NCBI GenBank assembly: GCA_963575745.1
Contig: CAUYUJ010019116.1
Coordinates: 50,001 to 102,500 of the forward strand
Source: Prorocentrum cordatum
Taxonomy: Eukaryota > Sar > Dinophyceae > Prorocentrales > Prorocentraceae
DNA length: 52,500 nucleotides
Direction: 5' to 3'
This document shows positions 44,391-52,500 of the stretch, piece after piece. The translations under genes were made by a program, and so were the position numbers. Under the pieces are notes generated by a model. The model searched no databases. It was not told the origin of the DNA and saw only the letters and a program-made list of their open reading frames with translations. How positions within the stretch are numbered: the first letter of the stretch is position 1; the number at the start of each line of letters is the position of its first letter.

Positions 44391-44529
44391 ACGTGAAATT
44401 GCATTCAGAAAACATCAATACGTACACACTCTAAATACGTATGTACACCACATATACACTTACACATGTACATGCATACACATGTGTACAAACATGTATA
44501 CACACATGTATACCGTTGAAGAGATCGAG

Positions 44530-45185
44530 GGAGTTGGAAATATATAGAAAGAGGTTGAAATACTGGCAAGGTTACACGTGTATCTTACTTATGTTAAGTT
44601 GTGTACCGTGTTCGGCACACCTTACTATATTTGTATTCGAACACCATCATATAGCCATATGATCTCGGGCTCCGGGCCCGCGGGCCCCCACCCCCCCCAG
44701 ATGGGATGGGTCTCAAGGTCCCTCGGGCGCCCCTCCCCCTGATGGTATGGGGGGACCATTACGACGACGACGACGACTACGACCACGATCGCGACCACGA
44801 CGACTTCAGATCTCTGCCAGAGGTCGACTGGCCTGGCTCCTTGAAGCGCCGCGACAGCACGCCACACCCAGAGGGAGGCGACGATGGCGAAGACACCGTC
44901 GACGACGACGTTGCTCCTCCTCCCTCCGTCCCCCTTCTCATCCCTCCCTCCTCATTCCTTGGCCCTCTCTTCCTCTCTTTGCTCCCCTCTCTCATTTCCT
45001 ACCTCCCATGTATCCGCCGCCCCCGCGAAGCGAAGGCAGAGGAGGAGGACGACGACGACGGCGAAGACGCCGACGATGATTGTTTTCGTTTTGAATAGAG
45101 CACTGTCTCCGAGTCTCCTTCCTCCTGACCGCCTCCCCTCTCCTCTCTCCTCTCCTGTGCGCCTGGTGGCTTGCCTGTGGGGCCT
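44530..45185. other. No supported gene; GAC and CTC runs
   Basis: Short GAC triplet runs occur at about 44761-44800 and 45048-45075, and a CTC-rich run at about 44918-45010. Apparent acidic frames follow the runs. Confidence 0.5.
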
Positions 45186-45189
45186 GCGA

Positions 45190-46255
45190 CGTGTGAAACT
45201 GGCATGTCTTGGGGGGCTGCGACCTGCGAAACTGTCGCCACGTTCGAAGGCTGCTGGGGGACCAGCATAATGGGCAATCGCCGCAAACTCAGAGTAGACC
45301 TCGCCATCACGGCGGGGGGGGGACTGCGATCTGCGGAACTGTCGCCACTTTCGAAAGCTGCTGGGGGGACCAGCATAACGGGTACTTGCCGCAAAATCAG
45401 ATCAGACCTCGCCATCCCTGGGGGGGTGCGATCTGCGAAACTGTCGCAACTTTCGAGGGCTGCTGGGGGGGCAGCATAGTCGGTACCCGCCGCAGGCTCA
45501 GAATATACCTCGCCATCCTTGGGGGGCTGCGATCTGCGAAACTGTCGCCACGCTCCAGGGCTGCTGGGGGGCCAGCATAGTGGGTGCTCGCCGCAGGCTC
45601 AGATTATACGTCGCCGCCCCTGGGGGGGCAACGATCTGCGAAACTGTCGCCACTTTCGAAGGCTGCTGGGGGGCCAGCATAATGGGCATTCGCCGCAGAC
45701 TCAGAGTAGACCTCGCCATCCCTGGGGGGCCTGCGATCTGCGAAACTGTCGCAACTTTCGAGGGCTGCTGGGGGGGGCAACGCAATAGGCACTCGCCGCA
45801 GATTCAGATTAGACCTCGCCATCCCTGGGGGGGTGCGATCTGTGAAGCCGTCGCCACTTTCGAGGGCTGCGCGGGGGCCAGCACAGTGGGTACCCGCCGC
45901 AGATTCAGATTAGACCTCGCCATCCCTGAGGGGCTGCGATAGGCGAAACTGTCGCCGCGCTCCAGGGCTGCTTGGGGGCAGCATCGTGGGCACTCGCCGC
46001 AGATTCAACTTGGACCTCCCCGTCCCTGGGGGGCTGCGATCTGCGAAACTGTCGCCGCTTTCGAAGGCTGCGGGGGGGGGGGGCATACGAAGTACTCGCC
46101 GCAGATTCAGATTAGACCTCGCCGTCCCTGTGGGGGTTGCGATTTGTGAATCTGTCGCCACTTTTGAGGGCTGCTGGTGGGCCAGCGCACAGAGTGCTCC
46201 CCGCAGATGCAAGTTGGACCCCGCCATCTCTGGAAGGGTTCCGTTGGGGGCCTCG
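45190..46255 (+). repeat. 102-bp minisatellite, ten copies
   Basis: The CTGTCGC block recurs at 45232, 45339, 45441, 45542, 45644, 45746, 45848, 45949, 46049 and 46152, a spacing of 100-107 bases. Each unit also has GGGGGGCTGCGATCTGCGAA, GGCTGCTGGGGGGCCAGCAT and GACCTCGCCATCCCTG blocks. The period is mostly a multiple of three, so long frames are open on both strands. Confidence 0.95.
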
Positions 46256-46544
46256 TCGGCGGTTTTAGGGCGGTCTTGGGGGCGTCGCCGGCCGTCTTGG
46301 AGCGTCGGAAGGTCGAAAACGCGAGACACCGAAAAACATAGAAAAACAGAGTGCCTTACAACGAAGCTTTTTGAATTCGTTGTGGGGTGGGGGGTCGTCC
46401 TTGGGATGTGGGAGGGTGGGGGAGAAGGTCGGCTGATGAGGTGGAGAGAAATTAATATGAATGGATACAAGCGCAAAAGGAATTCGATTGCATGTCCTTC
46501 CAAATTCAAGTTGAATATTATTGCCTTCCGCCACATAGGGAATC

Positions 46545-46650
46545 CTGTTGTATGCTGTTACAAAAGGAATCCCTTTGTATGCCGCTTCCAAAGGGACGGG
46601 ACCCTTTTGCAACCCACTACAAAAAGGAATCCGTTTGTATCTCGCCATAT
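46545..46650 (+). repeat. ~40-bp TACAAAAAGGAATCC repeat, left block
   Basis: TACAAAAGGAATCCCTTTGT and TACAAAAAGGAATCCGTTTG. The same repeat is found at 48540-48755 in the same orientation on the other side of the foldback locus. Confidence 0.7.
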
Positions 46651-46703
46651 CAATACAAAAAAAAACTGCGCAGGCACAGCTCCGCAGTTATCTTTGAGAA
46701 GTA

Positions 46704-46950
46704 CATTAAGAAAAGCCTGCGCAGACACAGCTCGCACAGCAATTTTTGTTTAATAAAAATGTTGAAAAACCTGGCCAGACACAGCTCGCACAGCGTTTTT
46801 TCATGATGTTCCATCTATGGTAAGTGGGTTTTAACTTCCCATATATGGAAAATCCTTAAAACGCTGTGCGAGCTGTGCCTGGCCATGCTTTTCAGCATTT
46901 TATTTAGAAAATTGCTGTGCGAGCTGTGCCTGCGCAGGCTTTTCTTAATG
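46704..46950. repeat. Foldback (large inverted repeat) 1
   Basis: The left arm from 46704 (CATTAAGAAAAGCCTGCGCA) and the right arm ending at 46950 (TGCGCAGGCTTTTCTTAATG) are inverted copies, with one mismatch in the outer 42 bases. Pairing continues with lower identity to a short loop near 46817-46835. Arms are about 115 bases. Confidence 0.9.
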
Positions 46951-46973
46951 TTTTAATCAAAAATAATTGTGGG

Positions 46974-47042
46974 GCTGCGCCTGCGCAAGTTTTAATTGAT
47001 ATGCGCAATGGAAGCATGGAGAAAAGCCTGCGCAGGCGCAGC
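46974..47042. repeat. Hairpin with conserved loop, copy 1
   Basis: A perfect 14-bp stem, GCTGCGCCTGCGCA (46974-46987) with TGCGCAGGCGCAGC (47029-47042). The loop contains ATTGAT, CGCAATGGAAGCAT and GAGAAAAG. The same loop is found in the hairpin at 48452-48524. Confidence 0.9.
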
Positions 47043-47084
47043 TCCGACAGCTACCTGTTGATGAAAATCCTACAAAACCATGGC

Positions 47085-47265
47085 CAGGCACAGATCGCAC
47101 AGCGTTGTAAATAGATGTCCTACTTATGGGTGTAATTCCAATGTCCCATAAATTGAAAATCCTTTAAAACGCTGCGCGAGCTGTGCCTGGCCATGCTTTT
47201 TCAGCATTTTCTATTTAAAACATTGCTGTGCGAGCTGTGCCTGCGCATGCTGTTCTTAATGTTTG
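47085..47265. repeat. Foldback 2
   Basis: CCATGGCCAGGCACAGATCG pairs with CGCGAGCTGTGCCTGGCCAT across a loop near 47120-47150. The outer parts repeat the sequence of foldback 1 (AACATTGCTGTGCGAGCTGT). Confidence 0.85.
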
Positions 47266-47324
47266 AGAGAGCGTGATCCACCGCCGCTTTACTGTGGAAA
47301 ATTGCCAACGTTTTCCTCCGGAAC

Positions 47325-47535
47325 CCGGGGGTCGCCCCCCCCCCCCCCCTCCGAAAATCCCCCCCCCACCCCCCCCCCCACTCCCCCCCCGGCAAAACCC
47401 CTCCCCTAACCCCCCCCCCCCCCCCCTCCGAAAAGCCGCGGGGGGTCACTACCGGTTCGAACCCTCCCCCCCCCCCCCCCTTCGGAAAACCGGGGGGGGT
47501 CACTACCGGTTCGAACCCCCCCCCCCCCCCCCCCT
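47325..47535 (+). repeat. C-run arm with GGTCACTACCGGTTCGAA, left side
   Basis: Long C runs alternate with TTCGGAAAACCGGGGG-type and GGTCACTACCGGTTCGAACC blocks, two clear copies. They are the reverse complement of the blocks at 48180-48400. Confidence 0.9.
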
Positions 47536-47554
47536 ACTCACCGCCAGCAAACGA

Positions 47555-48170
47555 CTCCCGGTCCCCACCACCGTCCGCATCACATCCCCCACTGGTGTTC
47601 CCAGCACCACTGTCCTCACCACCGCTGTCCCCACTGGTTCCACCACCGCCCCTACTGTCCCCACCAGTGGCCCCACCACTGTCGCACTGTCCCCGCTGTC
47701 CCCAGAACTGTTCCCACCACGGTTCCACTCTCCCCACTGTCTCCACGGCCCCAACCACTGCCCGACTATCCCCACTGTCCCCACTGTCCCACTGACTCCT
47801 CCGCTGTCCCACTGAGCTGTCCCACTGTTCCCACCACTGTCCCCACTGTCCCCACCACTGTCCCCACTGTACCTCTGTCCCATTGTCCCACCGCCGTCCT
47901 CGCCACCGCCTTCACCACTGTCCCCACCACCATTGTACCCTCCACTGTCCCACTGTTTCCACCTCATTCCCATTGTCCCCACACCACTGTCCCCACCACC
48001 ACCGTCACCACCACTGTCCACTGTCCCCCCCTGTTCCCACCATTGTCCCCACCACTGTCCCCACCACTACCGTCCCCACCACTGTCCCACTGTCCCACTG
48101 TCCCCACCACTGTCCCGCTATCCCCTCACCACTGTCCCCACCAACACCGTCCCCACCACTGTCCGCACCC
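47555..48170 (+). repeat. Central CCACTGTCCCCA minisatellite
   Basis: Degenerate units of 9-15 bases such as CCACCACTGTCCCCACTGTC. Pro/Thr/Val-rich or Gly/Asp/Ser-rich readings in several frames are by-products. Confidence 0.9.
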
Positions 48171-48179
48171 CCACTCGGT

Positions 48180-48400
48180 TTTCGAGGGGGGGGGGGTTCG
48201 AACCGTAGTGACCCCCCCCGGTTTTCCGGAGGGGGGGGGGTGGGGGGGTTCGAACCGGTAGTGACCCCCCCCCCTTTTCATGATGAGCTGGGGGGGGGGG
48301 GGGGAGGGGTTCGAACCGGTAGTGACCCCCCCCGGTTTTCCGGAGAGGGGGGGGGGAGGGAAGGGGTTCGAACCGGTAGTGACCCCCCCCGGTTTTCCGC
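48180..48400 (+). repeat. G-run arm with TTCGAACCGGTAGTGACC, right side
   Basis: Four copies of GGTTCGAACCGGTAGTGACC (the first lacks one G), each followed by a C run and GGTTTTCCGG-like sequence and a G run. This is the inverted counterpart of 47325-47535. Confidence 0.9.
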
Positions 48401-48451
48401 CAGCAGCGGTAGAACACGCTCTTTCTAATGTTTTTATCAAAGATAGTTTTC

Positions 48452-48524
48452 GAGCTGTGCCTGCGCAGGTTTTTATTGATGTACGCAATGGAAGCATTGA
48501 GAAAAGCCTGCGCAGGCACAGCTC
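48452..48524. repeat. Hairpin with conserved loop, copy 2
   Basis: A perfect 18-bp stem, GAGCTGTGCCTGCGCAGG (48452-48469) with CCTGCGCAGGCACAGCTC (48507-48524), loop 37 bases. The loop and flanks match copy 1 at 46974-47042 almost base for base. Confidence 0.92.
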
Positions 48525-48539
48525 CGACAGCTAGTTTGG

Positions 48540-48755
48540 TGAGCTACAAAAGGGTTATATGTGTGGCGGGGTGCAAAAGGATTCCTTCTGTAGTGGGCCG
48601 CAAAATGACCCCTTTGAAAATGGTAAACAAAAGGGGGTCCTTCTGTATGTCATACGAAAAGGTTTCTTTTGTGGCGGGACACACAAAGAATCTGTTTGTA
48701 GCGGGATACATAAGGATTCTTTTTGTGGCGGGATACAAAAAGGAGATAGAGGGGG
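48540..48755 (+). repeat. ~40-bp TACAAAAAGGATTC repeat, right block
   Basis: About five degenerate units such as GTGGCGGGATACAAAAAGGA and GTAGCGGGATACATAAGGAT, related to 46545-46650. Confidence 0.75.
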
Positions 48756-48779
48756 CCACGAGAACCCTGGGGTTCTTTT

Positions 48780-49195
48780 GGTGGAGAAGAGGGAGGAGAC
48801 GGAGGAGGAGTAGAAAGAGGAGGGGGAGGGAGGAGATGGATGACGACGAAGATCAAGGGTAATAGGAGGATGAGAAGGAGAATGGAGGATGCTGGATAAG
48901 GAGGAGGAGGAGGAGGAGGAGGAGGACGGACGGAGGAAAAGGAGGAGGATGAGGAGGAGGAGGCGGAAGGGATATGTAGGAGGAGGTCGACGATGAACAG
49001 GAGGAGGAGAAGGAGGAAGAGGAGGACGAGGAGGAGGAGGATTCGGGGCAGGGCTGATGAGGGAGTAGGAGGGTGGAGGACGGAGGAGGAGGAGGAGGAA
49101 AGGACAATGAGGCTGAGGAGGGGGGAGAGGAAGAGGAGGACGAGGAGGAGGGGGAAGAGGGAGGAGGAGCAGGAGGAGGAGGAGGAGCATGAGGA
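48780..49195 (+). repeat. GAG/GGA purine array
   Basis: Imperfect GGAGGAGGA with scattered GAC, GAA and CGG triplets over about 400 bases. Confidence 0.93.
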
Positions 49196-49255
49196 GCAGC
49201 TTCTTGCGCAGTTAAAGCATATTCGGACGACGTTTCACATAGTTGTTCTGCTCGC

Positions 49256-49550
49256 CCCCTCGCCCTTTGCACGGTGACCCGAGTCGTTTCCCTGGCCGCG
49301 AAGAGTGGTCAGGGGGGAACGACGGGGGCGGGCGTCAAAGGTTGAACCGACTTCCCTCACTCCTTCCACGGTGTCACGAGTCGTTCCCCCGCCCGCGAAG
49401 AGTGGTCGAGGGGGGGCGACGCGGGCGGGCGTCAAAGGTTGAACAGAGCCCCCTCGCTCATTTCACGGCGACCCGAGTCGCCCCCCTGGCCGCGGCGGAC
49501 CGCAGTCAAAGGGGAGCGACAGGGGCGGGCGCCAGAGGTTGAACCGAATT
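49256..49550 (+). repeat. 97-100-bp tandem repeat, three copies, upstream of the P-loop gene
   Basis: GTTGAACCGA or GTTGAACAGA closes each copy at 49341, 49438 and 49538. Each copy contains CACGGTGACCCGAGTCG-like, CGCGAAGAGTGGTC-like and GGGGCGGGCG blocks. It ends about 150 bases before the start codon of the gene at 49698, so it could be an upstream regulatory array, but nothing proves this. Confidence 0.9.
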
Positions 49551-49567
49551 TCTCGCTGCCCGTTCAT

Positions 49568-49697
49568 TTCCTCACTCGTTCCTCCTCGCTTCTTCATTCC
49601 TCTTCTCCTCGTCCTCGCTACTCGCCGCAAAGAGGCTCGAATCTACAAGGGAGCACGCAGAGCTACGCCGGCTGCTTGTCGGTGGAGAGGTTAGCTT
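49568..49697 (+). promoter_or_regulatory. Possible trans-splice acceptor and leader of the 49.7 kb gene
   Basis: A pyrimidine tract (TCGCTTCTTCATTCCTCTTC, about 49580-49622) is followed by several AG dinucleotides (for example GGTGGAGAG near 49681-49689) and then ATG at 49698. Dinoflagellate transcripts receive the spliced leader at such a site. Candidate only. Confidence 0.3.
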
Positions 49698-51815
49698 ATG
49701 GCTAACGTGGTGCGTGGCGGCCTGAAACCACTCGGCGTTGATGCACCAGGGAAAACAAGTCAAATTTTAGCGGGCGTGCATCAAGTTGTTGATCAGCACA
49801 AATTGCATGATGTCACGGAACATCCCACTATCAAGCTTGATGCGCCTGTGTTACCTGAGCTTTCTGATTTACCGATCTACCCATTCCCACATGGCAACGT
49901 TAATCAAAGAAACAAGTGGGCACTGTATTGCATCCTTGGTTGGAGCGGAAAGTTCGAAGGCGAGGCAAAGGACGCAATCGAACGGTTATCAAACGAGTTC
50001 CAAGGGAATACGGGGTGGAGTGACCAGTGGGACGGCAGCTACAATGATCACGTGACAGTGTTGATCGCAAAGGAAATGGAGGTGGGCAACTACAGTAAGT
50101 TACCATGCCCATTCGGTCCCACAAGCGAATGGCCAGTTGCGTACATAATGCAATTGGCGATTGTGCCCGCTGGAGAGAAGTGGCACGTTGTCAAACACAC
50201 CATGTTCGACGAACTGCAAAAGCTGACCAAAGTTGCAGATTCGTTGGCGTGCGGCTCAGTATACTGCAACAGCTGGCGGCCACGCAACTCTACGAACACA
50301 AAGAACATATTCCAGAAACTGTTCGAGAATCTTGGGGCTTCCAAGTTCGGCACAGCAAATGGTTGGGTAGCGATGGAGAGAAGCCGGTGGATTTTAACAA
50401 AATTGCAGCGGGATGCGAGTTTATGCGACGGATGAGGCCGTCATCAAACAACGAGGGGCAATTTCCAGAATGGGTGGATGTGTGGACACAGAAGCCTGAT
50501 AGTCCAATCCTGGGCTGGCCAGAGGGGAAATGCAGGTCGTTTTTGGAATGCTGCGCAAGGGGCGCATCAACTGCGAAGACGATAGAGTTCAACTTCACAA
50601 CGTACAAAGACTTGAAGCCTTGGTTTTGGGATCTGGTACTGAAAGACAAAATTGCAGCGCATAAAGAACATGGAATTCTATGGGTCGGGATTTCGGAGTG
50701 CGGAAAAAGCTTGTGTTGGAGAACTCACGGTTTCATGGTTTCGAACTATTGGATCAAAGAAGAGAAGCGCGACGACTTGCAGCCTGCCGTGGCGACCGCC
50801 AAGTTTCTCGACATGTTCCGAGGCGAGAGGAATACAGCATTCAAACCTTGTATTTCTGACGATGGGAAACTTTATCAGCTCGGCGCCGACCTTGTGAAAG
50901 CGTTGTTGTACCCTGCGGAGGTTGATGCTCTCCTGCATGCCAGGTAGGGCGGCTCAGGTTTCGATGTGCATTCGCGCCGCCAAGCAGTGAGCCAACAGCG
51001 CGACGCAAAGTTGGCCGCGACACTAGCTGGCAGGAGCACCGTTTCTGACGAAGAGTGGAAAATGCTAATATCGCCATCTATCGATAAGGAAGCAGACGAC
51101 GAGGACTGGGTAGCGTTCAGGCGTCGTTTCCATGCAATCCTCCTTACTCGTCAGGGTATTTTCCACCGGAACGCAACTAAAATAACTTGTAAGTGTCCCT
51201 TGCATCCATTGGCCAGTTGGTGAGGAAATTGATATATCCAAGCCAGAAGTAACAGCAGTGTTCCAGAAATGCGACAGCGGTCAGCTCAAAGAAGTCCCAC
51301 ATAATTATTACGAGGACCTACGCTGGTCTGTAGAGTACCTGAAGAAGGCAATGGCAGGCGAACGCATTCCACGTTCGAAAACGATTCTGCCACCAAACGC
51401 GCGAGGAACCAGAGGCTTGTTCCAAGATGCATCACCGCGCGCTGCAAGGTACGAGCGCCCTTTCTTGGCGGAGGCAGGCTTTGAGTCCCTTGACACAGGC
51501 GCAACTTCGAGCTCGGCTACGCTTTGCGGGCCCGTCGAGGATCAGCGCGAACTGCAACGCATCCTGTCCATGAAGGCACAGCCCCACAACGGAGCCAATG
51601 TTGATCTGACAGCGGATGCACCAAAGAGAAACACGGCCTTGTTTCGCCAGAGAGGAAGCGCCACAAAACAGACGGCATCGAAGCTGGCATGTCTGCGTCG
51701 TCACGACCTGCGGCGTTGGACATGGAGGGCGGGCGCGACGGTGGCGACGACCAGGATCCGTTCGGCCATCGCGTCTCTTATACGTGATGCAATAACTTTG
51801 TCAACTGATGGTTGA
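49698..51815 (+). pseudogene. P-loop NTPase-like protein of dinoflagellate type, broken by two frameshifts and one stop
   Basis: The start ATG at 49698 opens MANVVRGGLKPLGVDAPGKT. Frame one runs to about 50430 (SGKFEGEAKDAIERLSNEFQ, then NGWVAMERSRWILTKLQRDA). The protein then continues in another frame (RPSSNNEGQFPEWVDVWTQK). A Walker A-like GISECGKS lies at 50687-50710, and a Walker B-like CISDDG 46 residues after Walker A ends (50849-50866). That frame ends at TAG 50945-50947 within LLHAR-stop-GGSGFDV, where TGG would restore Trp. It resumes in frame to about 51205, then shifts again (VGEEIDISKPEVTAVFQKCD to 51815). The A-to-B spacing and double Asp resemble AAA or SF3 helicase ATPases (inference). 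I recall similar proteins in dinoflagellates; a Rep-like origin is possible but unproven. Function unknown. Confidence 0.55.
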
Positions 51816-51916
51816 TGTTTAAGCTCATTAGATGCTTCGTTGATGTGTACAACTGCTGATTGTTGTTTTCCATTTTCTTTGCGGTGCTTCGGCTGTGCCA
51901 GACTGGCGGCTCGATT

Positions 51917-52500
51917 ATGTCGCTTTCGTCCGTCAACTGCCGGTTGACATTGCCTCGCGTCGAAAGGCGCATCTCAGGCGTCCGCTCGCTGAGGCAACTC
52001 GCATGCAGAGGAAAAAATGTCCATATTCAAAATCGCCAGCTTCATGTGCAGCGCAGCCCGTTTTCATCGCCCAGCGAATGTCTCTATCACCCTTCATTGC
52101 CATCGTCGCAAATTCGCACCTGCTGCCGCAGCAGAGGCTCAAAGGGGCGCATTGTGGAATGCTGCCGTCTGTTTGACGTCTGCTTTGCCATGGTCGAGCG
52201 CGCTATCTCGATAGTGTGGCCTGATATAGACGTTCGCAAAGAATGCGGCTGTGAACTGGAGAAAAAACAAAGCCACTGTTGGACTCATGATGCTACAGTT
52301 TGGAACGGGCCCGAGTGGAACGCGGTGCGTCATCCAACGAAACTGCGCACAAACTATTGTTGTGGCTCGCGATACAAACTGAACTGCATCGCGCGTCCTG
52401 GTTCGAAAGAGAATACCCTGACGAAGACAGACGACAATCCAATCGCTCTGACGCGCGCACAATTAGGATTCACATGTATTTATCTCGTGCACATGTGGCG
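51917..52500 (+). CDS. Partial Cys-rich ORF running off the window
   Basis: From ATG 51917 the plus strand stays open for 194 codons to the window end. The first 100 residues are basic and Ser/Arg-rich (RVERRISGVRSLRQLACRGK). From about residue 75 it reads as firm protein (KGRIVECCRLFDVCFAMVER), then IVWPDIDVRKECGCELEKKQ and CWTHDATVWNGPEWNAVRHP. Cys at about 110, 112, 121, 148, 149 and 157 with His at 120 and 124 suggest a zinc-binding region. The opposite strand is also open (52139-52462) but reads less like protein. The true start may be an exon edge (TGTGCCAG at 51894-51901). It lies 100 bases after the P-loop gene remnant on the same strand. Family unknown. Confidence 0.45.
   Translation, partial: MSLSSVNCRLTLPRVERRISGVRSLRQLACRGKNVHIQNRQLHVQRSPFSSPSECLYHPSLPSSQIRTCCRSRGSKGRIVECCRLFDVCFAMVERAISIVWPDIDVRKECGCELEKKQSHCWTHDATVWNGPEWNAVRHPTKLRTNYCCGSRYKLNCIARPGSKENTLTKTDDNPIALTRAQLGFTCIYLVHMW

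Noticed and set aside
47440-48395. tRNA genes, suggested by GGTTCGAACC
   Set aside because: No acceptor, D or anticodon stems can be folded around these sites; they lie in G/C-run repeats.

Overview
The window looks like nuclear DNA of a dinoflagellate (inferred, confidence about 0.85). No bacterial operons, rRNA genes, tRNA genes or CRISPR arrays are visible. The DNA is GC-rich and dominated by simple-sequence arrays, minisatellites and foldback sequences. Among these lie short coding remnants of gene families that I associate with dinoflagellate genomes, a LINE-type reverse transcriptase of the kind common there, and a 22-nt stretch at 7047-7068 that matches the dinoflagellate spliced leader at 18 of 22 positions.

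Layout. 1-7 kb: decayed coding fragments, mostly on the minus strand, a 21-bp minisatellite and a hairpin repeat. 7-13.4 kb: repeat territory, with a 550-bp tandem duplication bounded by GAG runs, a CAT/CTC array, an 800-bp CGA array, a 291-bp tandem repeat and small minisatellites. 14.9-17.8 kb (minus): a broken, multi-exon-like gene with a CxxC start, a KKRKV basic motif and polypyrimidine intron-like gaps. 18-25 kb: mostly low-coding DNA with one unrecognised exon-like ORF (19.0-19.4 kb) and an 11-bp minisatellite. 25.7-27.3 kb (minus): two reading frames, each cut by one stop codon. 27.5-29.0 kb: an 80/90-bp minisatellite. 29.6-32.5 kb (minus): a 5'-truncated LINE whose reverse transcriptase has lost an aspartate of its catalytic motif C. 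33.5-36.1 kb (minus): a broken member of a repeated dinoflagellate gene family. 37-40 kb: ambiguous ORFs, GCC/CTC arrays and a degenerate minisatellite. 41.0-41.2 kb (minus): one exon-like piece with the YVPPHLRN signature of DDX3/Ded1 helicase N-termini. 42.9-46.3 kb: more tandem repeats, including ten copies of a 102-bp unit. 46.5-48.8 kb: a nested inverted-repeat locus built of hairpins, G/C arms and a central minisatellite. 49.2-51.8 kb (plus): a three-copy repeat, a polypyrimidine leader and a frameshifted gene with a P-loop NTPase-like centre. 51.9-52.5 kb (plus): a Cys-rich reading frame that runs off the window.

The genes do not form a pathway that I can see. Nearly all coding remnants between 2.6 and 41.2 kb are on the minus strand, and those after 49.7 kb are on the plus strand, so the foldback locus sits near a change of coding strand. 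Most coding stretches carry a few frameshifts or single stops, which suggests recent decay of mobile or repeated genes. The features most worth following are the nested hairpin locus, the P-loop gene, the isolated DDX3-like exon and the spliced-leader relic.
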